From the NCBI GenBank assembly GCA_022885665.1, contig JAGQDJ010000066.1, positions 62,001 to 126,000 on the forward strand: DNA of 64,000 bases, read 5' to 3'. Both the position numbers and the translations under genes were made by a program. Position 1 is the stretch's first letter, and every line of letters begins with the position of its first letter. Origin of the DNA: Triops longicaudatus. Taxonomy: Eukaryota; Arthropoda; Branchiopoda; Notostraca; Triopsidae. This document shows positions 27,701 through 40,900 of this stretch, one piece after another. Under the pieces are notes generated by a model, which was not told where the DNA came from, made no database searches, and saw only the letters and a list, made by a program, of their open reading frames with translations.

Positions 27701-30700
27701 TTTATTGCAGTGACTTTAAAAGATTTTTGGTCGTAAAAATTTTGCGCCTTCCAAAATGCGGAAAAATATTAAAAACAAATAATTATTACCAACAACGAAA
27801 AGGGTACATAACAGTACATCATAATTTTCTTTTAAGGAAGTAATATTCAGTTTCGCTCGATTTTTGCGCTATCAGTTCATTGTACCAGGCACTGCGGGCA
27901 AAGCTAAATAATCAGTCACGTTCAGAGTAGCAATTTTCAGAGTCAGAAATCCGCCGTAACTGGGTTGTCCTTTATGAAACAGCCCTACGCCAGTGAGCCA
28001 AGTGGGCGGTTCCGGTACTACCGGCTGAGCGTCGAAAAATGGTACCGTAGATTGCGCCACGTCCTTTTCAACCGACGAAGCTTGGAATTCCACGTACTGG
28101 TCAGGCTTCGAATCTACCATTGAAGCTACTGGACTACGAACTGAAATGTCTGGGTCGGTTAAACCAAGCTTAGCTCGCGGGATATCAGATTCTGGCGTAT
28201 TGTCGTTGCCGATCCATTGCGAGCGTTCGTCGTCCAGAGTACCAGTGACGAAATCAATGGGTGTGGCCTTGATTTCGAGGTTCAAATGCGAACCGAGTTT
28301 GCGAAAGCGGAGACCTGTGATGACGTGGTTCTCGGGAACGTTTAAATCGTCCAAGTCTATGGCTCGGTTCTCCCAAGTGATCATAGCATAGTCGGCCGAG
28401 CTGTTGTGATTCTCGGGGAGCGCGTCAGTTACGCGAAAGGGTTCTAGAGGGCGCCACTCGACAGTGGACGCGTTGACGCCTCCACGTGGTAGAGCCACGC
28501 CATCTTGAACTTGAAGGGAAACGACGCGTCCCTTTTTCACGAAACGAACACCGGTGATCAAACGATTTTTGGCGATGTCACTGGTGAGAGCGCGGAGGCT
28601 GATAAATCGATCGGATTCAATGTTGGGCTGGTCGCAGAGACAAAGACAGTACGAACAATGCCAGAACATCCATCTCCACCAACTGTCGACACGTTTTTGG
28701 CTCTGACCGCGGCCCTGGCAATCGTTGCGCTGGCCCAGCAACCGGCCGCTCTTGTATTCCACCCAGTCATAGCGCCGGGTAAGGGAGGAGGACAAGCAAA
28801 CGGTAGAATCGGCTTCGATAAAGCGACAATTGAAAATCCGCCCGCGATCGCATCGCTTTTGCTCGGCACAAAAACCATTCCCGAAGCAATTCTGCTCGGT
28901 AGCCACCGGGTACGCGGCACAGTTTTCCCGGCACGTGTTGATGTTATTCATGTCAACTTCGTTGATAAGATAACCCTATCGAAAACGAGAGAGACTCCAG
29001 TGAGAAAGGCGGCAAAAAATGCAAGACAAACGGTTGTTGCTTAGGAAAGCGATGGAGAGGGAAACAGTAGAGCCGGAAACCAAGCGGGGGAAATCTAATA
29101 GGAAGTTGTTGTAAAGCTAGCAGAATATCATTAAGACTGAAAAATCGCTAACTCGGTTTCTGGCGTAGGGTCTGAAACATTAAAAATTTGCTTTACCATT
29201 CTTTACCATTCTTTTTCCAACCATTCTATCCCGTACTTGTGATAATTAATAGCGTTTTGTAAATTGACTAAAATTTTTTAAGATTTTTTGTAAAAATTAT
29301 TTCGAAATTTGAAAAAAATTACTCCCATGAAAATATATGCCTAATAGTGAATTCAGTCGGTAAAACCAGTTTTCCAGACACAGCCACTCACCGTGTTTCA
29401 AACGCTGAGAAAAATTCAGTGTTTCAAACATACAGACTCCCTATGCTTGAAAAACTTGAGTACCCACTGGTTTTACCAACTGAATGCGCTATGAGTTTTA
29501 TGGAAAAAAATGTCGGTAGTTCTAGTGATTAGGTGCAGGATGTCAAAAGAGAGGGTTCGGTAACTCATAAATTAATTGATGAGAAAAAACGTACTTGAAG
29601 CACTTCAGTGAGTTGCAAGTAGGTCTGGCCCTCGTGGTGATCGTTGGGACTTGGGTCGCATTTCCATAACCAGTTGGGCATATCGGCCAAGACGCGTCGT
29701 GCCGCGGCTGCTTTCTCTATGATTCGACGCTCGAAATCCGCACGCGCCATATCCGCTTCCATCGAAAAGTTGCCTAAATCGAAAGCCAATATGTGATTTT
29801 TTATTTCCCATAGTGTCGTGTAAAATAAAGGTCTGTTCAAGAAATGTAGAATACCTTTTCCATACAAACGGAGCAACATCCACGAAAATTGCATCATGGC
29901 ATAACCTTTGGCGTCCGTTAAGGCCAACAGACTGTAAAAGTCAAACACCAGCTGGTGAGGTGATTTGGTCAAAGAGCAAAGTGTCCCGTCTGACGCCTGA
30001 AAGAGGAAACAAACAAGCTTAGTATCATGTAACTCCCTCCAGATAATTTTTTCACGTAGAGCTATTAATAATCTAATTCCAAGCAAGTTTCGGTGGCGCA
30101 GAAATTTAGGTTAAAATGTCAGATGTAGATTCTTACATAATTCTTTCTGTTATCTAGGCTTATTATGACATATCTAGATAGTTATAGTGTAATATGCAAT
30201 ATCAACGCCACCTTGAGGGCGTCCGCTAAAAGATCAAACGCTCCTTTTGTTCGTTCCAAACTGGTAGTGTCACTATTGTTGCTTGGACATGTCAAATTGT
30301 GCAATACGCCCAGGAGATGGGGCATTGACAATTCGTCAGTAGTGTGAACCACGTCTGCGTAATCTTGTAGAGTTTTCTCGTTGACCAAGCCAGCTGAGCT
30401 TTGATAACGCTCGAACCATTCGTAAAGGTTCGTTACGGGCAGAATCGTAGCTTCCAGTCTGTCCCAAATGATACCCCACGCCGACTGGTTGGCCAAGTGG
30501 CCAACGCTTGCCAAATTGGCGTGGACAGCTTCGGCACTGCGTTCGACGCTCGCAAACTGCGTCTGCAACAGCGCGAAACGCTTTAAGATTTCTTTATCGC
30601 CTCCGAAAGCTTTCAAAACCGTCAAAGCGGATGTGGCTTGAAGATCCCGATGCAAAGCATCCGTGGTGGATAGCACAGCTAATTGCAAATTAAAAACGGG

Positions 30701-33700
30701 AGCTACAGCATGGGGGTGTAGTTTGACGTTTTCGTTCGTAGAAATAAGATTCGCTAACAATTCATCGCGTAATTTCGCGGCTGAGAGATTCACCACAGCA
30801 CTGAGGAAGTCAGATCCGTGGGTACTGCTTAGGAACGCGCTTAGCGTTAATGTCATCACTAGGAACTTCATGGTAGGGGGTTGGCAACACTTTTGGAACG
30901 GGTTCAGGGGGCAGACGGCGCACTGGTCATAATAAGCAAACGAATGCTCTCGGGAAGGGAACGGTGTTGTGAAGTAAACCGCTGCAAGTTTGACAATGAG
31001 ATTAAAACCAAATCGAGTGTCAGATTTTATACCCGCGCTAACTCTTCCCCCACCCAAAGTGGCTCCACTTGCAAGGGATTAGAACCGGCCTAGGCTTGTT
31101 TAAACATGACGGTCGAATTGAGTTACATGACTGGATTTTTTTAAACGGACTTCAAATAAGTTAATTCAAATGCCAAATTCAAGCAAGTGAGAAAAAAATA
31201 GTTTTCCTTTTTAAAAGATTCAACATTTTCAATTCAGAGAAGATTAATGCGAACAGTCCTTTAGTAAATAATCGGAAGTGTTTTTATTTTTTAAATCGAC
31301 ACTCTGGAGAAAAAAAAATGGGTACTAACCAGTCCTTCTCTTTCGGCTTGTAGTATTTTTTGACAACGAACATTAGTGTAGCGTAACCTAGGCTTGAGCA
31401 ATGTGTATATGAAAAGTATTTTTAATAATGTTAATTTAAGCTAACCAAACAGGGGCCCCTATGGAAAACATGATAATGTTTTAATTTCATTATTGACAAA
31501 TCTTGATTACGAATAAAAATCAAGCAGCCGGGGGATCCAAAGCACACTTTCAGTGAAGCGTTGCATGTTTTGCAAGTCTTCCCAGAAGGGATTTCTCTAC
31601 AATGCTAAAGTGACGTCACTGTTAGCAGAGTTTGATTGTTGAATTAGGAACCATTTTTTTGTCGTGTGCTAGAGCATTTTCTTGTAAACGTTCCCCGAGC
31701 AACGAAAATGCATCTGCAAGATTTGCTCAGCAACCATGATAGTCCGTTATTCGTATGGCTAGTTTTTCTCTGTAAAGTCGTTATGTAAATGTTACTGATT
31801 AACGCGTAGATTTTTCAACAGTGAGACCTGTTCTTCAGGAAGTTTTCCATTATTATTACTGCGCAGTTCTGCAGCTACCCAAGCTTGTCACTTCAGTTGC
31901 GCAATTTGAATCGTTTGAAAGTAACGATATTTGGATATGGTTTCTTTCGGGGATTTGCGTTTGTACACAAGTACCCTTGTCATTGTCCAACACGTGATCT
32001 CTACCATAAAGCTCTTAAACGAGAATAAATGCGAACTTGTTTAGGTAAGAAGTTAACGCGGGTAAATACTCCAGTGTAATGTGGAAAAGACCTCTCAAAC
32101 CATCACATACACGTTGGTAGAATGTTCGGTGCAGACTGTTGTGGTTTTAGTCCTTACGAAAGCAAGTTGGCCGTATAGTCAGCATTAGGAAAACTGTTTA
32201 GGTTGTTTACGAAAAGAGTGCATGGAGGAGGAACGAAAAACTGCCGTTGACCGATTTCCCTCCCATTATTTTCTCCTCCTCTTCCATTACAGGACGTTTT
32301 CCCTTTTTGAAGGTAAAAGCTCTATAGAATACTAACCAACCCTCCGAGTAATTAATTTTTAGAGCAGGCGTAGAGTTTCAGGTTCGGAATCACGTTCTTC
32401 TCCTCCCAGAAATGTAAGTAATTTGTGTGTGTGCGGAATTAAGAGCAGAAGGATACACTGAGACTGGATTATTGAATAAGCTTGTCCATCCCAAATTTCT
32501 TTTTTTTTTGTGTGTATGGGGGCAATCATGGAATGTCACGTTTTAATCTTTATTTCCTTGTGTTTCACTTGTGAAATCAAGTAGGCACATCCTGGTACGA
32601 CAAAGTTGCCCTTTCTCTGAAAACTTTTGAAATAGGAACCCTAAATACCATTTGACCTTTGACCTGGGTCTCCATGGGGGGAGGGACTGTTATGTGTTCG
32701 GTTTGTCAGCCCGCTGGAGCATTTAAACGGGTTTTCTTGTTTACGAAATCAGAAACAGTTGAATCCGAGCTTTTTAGTACATTTTTCCCCTCAAACAAGA
32801 GCTTCCCTGAACGCAAGGCGTAGCTAGTGAATATACGCTGCTATTGCGACGCAATATCTCAAGTCGAAGAAAGACACAAAAATAGAAAATAATTTAAAGA
32901 GAACAAAGTGTAAAAGTTAAAACTTACTTTCAGATAGTCGTGGAAGTTGTCAAAAATGCCAGGATTCATGAGTTTCCCTTGGCGATATGTTTGGCGCGCG
33001 ATTCGCATTTTGCGGAAGTTTTGCAAATCTGTGGCAGGTAGTGTTCCAGAAACGGTCTGATCGTGAATTTGCCAGAGGATGGATCGCAGCGAATCAGTAC
33101 CATGTCCTACTGACGATTGAGCGAAATCTTCTAATGTCAGGCGTTCAATCTTCTCTTTCTGCTCTTGGTAGAGCCTTTGTAAGCGAAAGGAAGAAAATTC
33201 ATTAATCTTCCCGTTGTTTGTTAGTATAAATCGGACGCTTTTTTGTAAAGGGAGCGATTTTTTTATGCATAACGATTTTTGTCTTAAAACACCTGATCCT
33301 ATCGAACAAAGAGAACAGTGGTACGCATGTCTACCTGAAGGTGTCATAAAGCGAATGCACCGGTCGTATCATGGACAGCAACCGATCCAGGCCTAGCTCC
33401 CACCTTAAAGCTGCCGGGAATTGTCGCGTCAATCGAGCTAGTGTCATTTCTACCACTTGCAAACGCTGATCCATTCCGGTGAGTTTGGCGGACATGGAGG
33501 CAAAGTGGCCCAAAATAGCTTTGTCGTTCTTCATGAGGAGCTGCATTACAGATTGCCAATCCGTTTGATTCGTTAGGGTCGAGTTGAGATTGTTGAGATT
33601 GAAGTTGTCAAAACTGAAGTCGGGAAAAGGACCAGGGATGGAAAAAACAAAATTGTTATTGTCCAGAGACAGTCCAGAGGGGTCTTGCTTTTCGTTGAAA

Positions 33701-34942
33701 GCCATGTTCCATAACGAAGCGACGTATTTGATGAGACCAATGGAGGTGCCAATAACAGATACGACAGTTACAGGATCGATTTGGGCGAGAGTCAAATGCA
33801 CAAGTCCGAAAAAGACTAAATAGGAACAGAATGGGACCTTCATCTTGTTAAAATGCATCTTTTCGTGGGCAGCGGTAATTTGATTGGATCTGAAATGAGT
33901 ATACACATGATTAAGTTAATACTCCAAGTTTCGACAGGTGGGGTGTAGTAGTAAAATGAAGTAGCTTTCCTGTCAATTCATATTAATAAAGTGGCACGTT
34001 TTATCAGTCAAATTTTATACTGGTTTGGTGGTAAACTTACTGTGTTCGTCATTATTTGGGAACTCCTAGATTTTCTCATGTTTTCTGAAATATATAAGTT
34101 GTGTAGCCACAGCTGTACGAGTAGTTTATTCCCCAATTTATCTTCAAATATTTCACGTTTAGAATATGTATATATTTATTTTTAAACTATTTCTACAATA
34201 AAATTATGCATAAGTTTAAAACGTAATCTTTAAAAAAATGCTCGTAAGCTGCTTTGTCTTGTGTTCTGTTATTCCGTGTAAACAAAATTCCGTACAAGGA
34301 ATTTCGTTGCTACCGGAAGCGATTTAATAATAGGCAAGTATGTGCTTGTGTGTTTCATCTTCTGAAGTTGTGTGCGGGCGGGTATAAGAAGGATTTGGCT
34401 CATTGGGCCGCATTTGGCCGAGAAAGGAACGGAGGGAGAAGAATGAAGAAGAATAACAATGAGTCAGAAGGAAAGGGTGTATTTTATCCTGAGTCAGGGG
34501 TTTTGACCCCCGATCTCCGAGTACCCATGACCCATTGTAGAAAGACCAGGCGCGCCTATATTGACCTGAGAAGTGCAAACGGAAGTAGAAATTTGGACCG
34601 GGTGAGCTTTAATACAGACTGAGGCGATTATAGAAAGAAATTTGAGCTGATATAACAGGAAGCTTTCCCCGCCGTGCGACACTTGACTTGTGACGTTATC
34701 GTACTTTGATGGTATTGCGTCGGTTGTTTTGTTTGAAAGTACTCAACATCCTAGAAGAATCGTCATAACGCTCAATGCTTTCCCCTGGTTGTAGTGGTTA
34801 TTTTAAAAGTTTGTCTGAATTGTCGGGCTTCACTATTCCTACTAATAGCATTATTTGTACCCTAATTCTGTAATTAGTAAGTTTTAACGTTAACTACCCA
34901 TGAACTATAAACAATTTCTTAGGAAGAAGGGAAAATAGCTGA

Positions 34943-34983
<41 letters not shown>

Positions 34984-37900
34984 AATGAAATATGCCATCC
35001 ATCTAGCATTACAACTGCAAAAGAGCGGCTAGACTTTTGTCCCCTATGAGTTGCAAATAGATGGCGTTAAGCAACCAAAACATTCTGTAATGCGACCAGC
35101 GTAGGAAAATTTGAACGAACGTGATACACACTAAAAAAATCTATGAAGTTATATTTGAAAGAGCAAATTAACGTTATATCGTCTTCAAGACGAAAAAAAA
35201 AAATGAAAACGAAGTTGCGTTTATTTATTATATTATCCGCTTATGACTACAACGTTCCCGTTAGTTTCTTCCGTTACTTTTTGGGGTCACATGACTCACC
35301 TTTTGTATCCAATCCTGCCCCAGGTAGACAATTATCACTTGAGGTCCACGTTTTATAACAAATCTTTGTGTATGGAAGTAAATTAGAACAATACTGTATT
35401 CTACTCAACAAATTGTAACCAGCTACTCTTTATTGAGTAGGTGGCTCACTGACGGCCACAGTTGCACTAATAAATGCTGTGGAAGAGAGAGAAAACGAGT
35501 TTTCATCAGGTGGAAACGAGCAAACGCACCCAAAACAGTCCGAGAGAACGGAAAGTAGGCGGGCCTTGAAACCCGGAAAAGGCCTTGAAGCGGTTTTTAT
35601 TCATCCCGGCGTGACGATTGAAGACCCGCCGTAAACGGAAATTGAATGAATAATGCACTATCAAACGTGTCCAGATAGCAATTTGCTTGTTTAGTGAGCA
35701 CTTGACAAAGGGGAAAAAGGGGTATCCTTCGAGAGCGAGCGACGTCATACGAATGAAATGCATTTGTTGTAGTTAGGACCGAAATCCTTTAACAACGATT
35801 TTTTTAACGAATCATATTATTTTATTTCTATTTGTTTTGCGTCCTTGTTTTGTCCTTTTTTTTTCTCGTTAAATCTGATACTAATTCGTCAGATTTTGAA
35901 TTCAGACTGGCAATGAATTAGTATAGAGTAATATAAAGATTTAACTGTCTTTAATGAGTTCAGTAAGCATATAGAGTTCTAATTCGATGTGTAATTTCTG
36001 CAGGTCAGCTTTTACGAGATTCTGTGCGGATTATGGGTTCGGAACGGTTTGCAAATTAAAGGCCAAGCCATGACGTACATACAGTGTCATTTCGGTAATT
36101 CGATGGTGGACGCAGACTTGTATTTGCTTCAGTTATGTGCGACGCACTTACCGGCCCCAACGTTTTGGACTACAGTTTTGGAGCGGTTCCACGTCCTTGC
36201 CACTTTATCTGTAAACCCGCAAGGAACCAACACGTTCCTAGACGCTGAACATGAAATGCCCATGCTTGAATCCTGGCTGACGTTTATGGCTTCCATTCTC
36301 AACATCCGCACTAATATCGGTAAACTAGCTGCGTTCTTCATAATAGCATCTTTTCATATGGCTTTTATTCACCCTTGTATGTGTACCCGTTCTCTTTTCC
36401 TTCTTGCCTCACTTTATTTGATGCACTTTGGCTCCCCTCCGTTTCTCTGACAAATATCTTTCGATAGGATTGTCGGAAAGGGACTTGGAGCGCTTGGAAA
36501 TGGTCTCACTGTTGTGTATGTCCGATCGCACGCACAGCCAACTCATGGAATTGCTGCCGGAGAAATGTGGAGCGCCGCAAAACAAAGATTTTGAAGCTGT
36601 ACTGGCTCAAGTGGCGGATTACCGCGCCCCTAATGTCGAAGTCTCTGGCTCGTTACAGCAAGGACACTACGTCCCTAAACCTGAAGTGTGGGAAGAGCTC
36701 TATGACCCAATTTACGTACTGTTGCGAGCTGTCCATCGACGGGACTTTCAAACCTCCATGGACAGATTTACACAATTGTAAGTAGAAGGAGTTCGTCAAT
36801 GAATTTTCCTTTTCTTCTCATCGCGTTTCTGGGAACTGAATAAAAACTATCAAATAAGGACGTTAGAGAATTATTAAAGGAGGATGTCAAAAGAAGGAAG
36901 GGTAAAAAGTGGAACAAAATTGCAAAGAAGTTTTCTTTATGCACTTGAAACTTTCTGTGTTCGAAAATTTTCGTCGGGAAAGACAGGTTTTAGCGTATTG
37001 CCATGTCTTATGCTGTTATTTTTTTTTAGCTTACGTTCACGTCGGCTTTGCCGCACCGCCAGTTTTCGTTATTCGTAATTAATATAGCATAGTTATTTTT
37101 GTTTTGCTTTAAATGTTTATTGCGAAATTCGTTTTTGTATTTCTCGACTTAGTATCCAACAGACTGGAAGGTGGAAAAGTACCGAAGGCTCGTCAAATGC
37201 ATTGTGGCCGCCGTTTAGGTTGCCAGGGCCGGTACATCCGACGTACCCGGATCCTCGGACCATCTTACAAAGTGGTACCGCCCACGCAGTCATTTGGTCG
37301 TTGTTGTACAAGGCGTTTTATGCGCCAGTGAATCAATTACCGGAGCAAATATTAGCGCTGACAATCTACCTCTTGGACATGGCTGTTTCCTTCCAGAATG
37401 TTCCTACTCCACCTAGTGGTCAGGTAAGAAATATTGTCTATTTCAGTTACATGTATTTTAGTTTGAATGGGTTCTTGGGTCTTCTGTGAATCGTCCTAAG
37501 CATTTACGGCTTCCACGTTCTACTTTGTTCTTCTTTATGCAAAGAACTGACATTATGACAATTTGGATAATAATCTATTGTATGACGGAATGTTTCTTGT
37601 GGGGGTAACGAATAAGGAGCACTAGTGAAAACACTGAAAGATTGATTGAGAGCGAATTCAGTGTATAGTAAAGTTGAGTTGTGTCAAATTTGATAGGAGA
37701 TTTGCGTCAGGGATAATCGAATTCGACACTTCGAAAAGGAACGACTTGATATGGCGTTTCAAGATTGGTTCGACTCGGATTACGTAGCAGAAAACGTTTG
37801 CATTCCTATCACAAAGGTCAAGTTGATCCCCCAAACGGCCATTTCGCTTAACAGCACCGATGGTAAGTTCCTAATTGGCAATTTTCTAAGCTTTTGCTCG

Positions 37901-40900
37901 ATCAATAGTGTTGTGAATTTTTCGACCTTTTCTCATTTGAACAGCTATTATCACAGTCATTTCAAGCGATAAGCTTCGTAGTTCATAATTTACACTTTGA
38001 AGATCTTGGTGTTTCTTATCCCAGAAAGGTTAGCCGCATTGGACTTGAATGACTTAAATACTTGTAGTGAAACTCAGTTATTAAATTTCGAAAGTACGAT
38101 ATTATTAGCCACGCTAGTGACTGCTGTACGAGCGAAGTGGGTAAAGTATTGGTCACTACTACATCGACGACAAATGGCATGATAGTCTGTCGCTAACTTG
38201 GTCGAACAAACTATGCGTGCTTAAGTTTTCGTACTCCATTTTCTTCAATGAAAAGATTAGGAGTGCGTTGTGCCTTATGTATTCGCTTCGGTTGCTGCTG
38301 AAACCCTCTACAATGCCTTTTGTGTGTCAGTATGGTCGGCTTAACCAGGGCTGCTCTGACGTGTTTTGTTCTGTTCAGTCTAACCATACTCGTTCGCATT
38401 CTTTAATAACTATTAATTACTCTTTTTACCCATAGGCATACACATTAATTATTATATGAACAAGCAAGAATTCGTTCTTGACTAACTTATGTAAACCGAT
38501 AGAAATAATAGCAACATTTTAGCGTCGACCATAAACAACAAATACTCATCGGGAAATAAACGGACGAGATCTGTATTACGAAACTGAATTTGGTATTCTT
38601 AAAAAGGTGGAGAAATTGACGTCGATTCATCCGACGGCGAAATGGACGTGTCAGATTTACCATCGGAAATGATAGACACCCAGAATTACTTACCGCTAGA
38701 AAATAGTCCGCTGGATTCCCCTGTACAGTATCGCGCTTTAACGGCCGGTAACGAAGTAGTCGTTTCGAACGTTCCTAACTTCCAAGTCCAAACCGTTACT
38801 TCACCCCTACCTCCTCCGTCACCCTTCCGTAACCCGCCTTTAAGCCCAGCGCGAAATTCCCCTATAGTCACCCAAACAGGCCCTTTGGTTCTCTCTCCTC
38901 GTGTCGATGCCCCGCCTCCTAGACGCACTTCCGGCGTTGGGGAACCCGGACCATCAGGTTTCCAAGGTAAAATTTAGGATTTTTTTAAAATAAAATTTAT
39001 GTTCGTAATGTGCTTAAAAAACATAGCTAAACACGCGAAAGGGAGTTTCCTGACGCGCTCTGCCCATCTTTTATTTATTTATGTTTTATATATCATTAGG
39101 ACCGCGCTCCATGAGTTTAAGCAGCTCCCAGGGCATGTTAGTTGTCCCTAGGCCGTCGGTAGCTACGGAAGGTGTAGAGGGTCCTAGTGGTGGCCTTCCA
39201 TTGGTCCGTTCGGATTCCATTTCTAGTCCTTTGGAGGCGGACAGTGGCTACGCGCTGCCGCCGCCCTCCACCGAGTATGTGGAGACCCGGGAAAGCATTA
39301 TTTCTCTGTTACTCAAGCTCCACTCGAAAATGACGGGTACAGCTGACAGTTACGAACCAGCGACGCCGGTAGCCGGAGCTGAAAGTTCTCACAACTCTCC
39401 GTCGTCGGAAAGTCGCATTGGTGACGGACCGTTCTTCGTCCGGAAAGTCCTAGATAAGTTATGCGCCATGGATGCGCGCGTCCGGGATTATGTACAGCAG
39501 ACGCGGCAGGAATTATGGCCGCGGACGGTCGAGGAACAAGTCGAGCGTAAGAAACACAAGGACTCCAAAGAAAGAGAAGAAAAACGACTGAAAGCCAAAG
39601 AAAGGCAGCAAAAACTCATGGCAGAATTCGCGTCGCGACAAAAGCAGTTCATGAAACAAGCAATGCAAGGTAGGTTTCTCTTTTACGGGCTCTGGTGTAG
39701 GAAAGAAATACAAAGAAATACCGAGAGGGATCATTTCGACTTTTTGCTTGGGAATTTTACTTAAAATGCAAAAATGTTTATTTTTGAATATACAAATTTG
39801 TTGAGAAAGTTTGTCTAACATATTTTACATTGCGCATGCAAAGAGAGTGAAGCATCGGAATCCATGGAAGATAGTGAATCAGCGGAGCCGGAAGCGGCGG
39901 AAGCTGCAGCGGCTCCAACGCAAGAGTTATACGATTGCGTCATTTGCAATCAAACGACTCCGTCGTCGATTGACCGGCCTGTATGTTTGGTGGTACTGAT
40001 CCAAGCCACTTCGGTAGTGGGCCACCGGCGACTCGGAGCGCCAGTATCGTTGCCTATGACGGAGGTTGGGAGACCGGGGGCGGAGTCGTTTGGGGCGGAT
40101 TGGGAACGGAGGATGGAAGTCTTGTCCAGGAATTTTGAGGAGACATCCTGGCTTCGCTCCGTCAATTCCGGCTTCCAGGGAGGAGTTCATCTGCAAACGT
40201 GCGGCCATTACTTGCACCTGGATTGTCAGAAAGCGTACTTGGCTTCCTTGAGGACGCAGCAAAGGCAGCAGAGCTTGGCGGTCGAACGAGGGGAGTTCGC
40301 CTGTCCTTTATGTCGACAGTTAGCCAATTCGGTGCTGCCTGTAGCGCCAGAAATGGGTAAGTACCCGTATTTCAAGTGCAGTAGTAACATCACCTGCTTT
40401 TCGTGTCAGCGGAGCCTTCTTTATATCACGAATTTGTATTCGAGGACTGAAAGGGAGTTGACAAATGTTACAACTCCCCAGGTAGTCACCACAAAAATAA
40501 GCATTAGGCCAACTAGTTGGAAAAATGTAGAGCAAACATTCAAGCAAGACTGCAAGAGTGTAAATAGATTCGGTTTCTGGAAGCGGTTTACGATGACGCA
40601 AAGTCCGGCTGTCATGCCGACTTCAGTAGCAAGAATGAAGTTTTATTCGTCAAAATTACTATTACTTTTATTTATTTGTAACCAGAAATAAATTTTCTTT
40701 AAAAGAATGTTTTTCGTCGTCAGAAAAGTTTTTGAAAGGTATTTTACAAAAAGTATTACAAAGTAGGGTTTAGTGTTAGGAATGCTTGTAAACGTAAATA
40801 TTGTAGTACGCTCGACAGTTCGATGTAGTCTGCTCTCGTAACGAGTCACTGAACCGTTTCTGACTATGAATGTGAACTTTTTCTTCTATTTTTTTCTCTA

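Noticed and set aside
28505..29044. A 179-residue plus-strand frame
   Set aside because: It mirrors the Cys-rich exon of the DUF4803 gene, where the minus-strand product has clear family motifs and splice sites.
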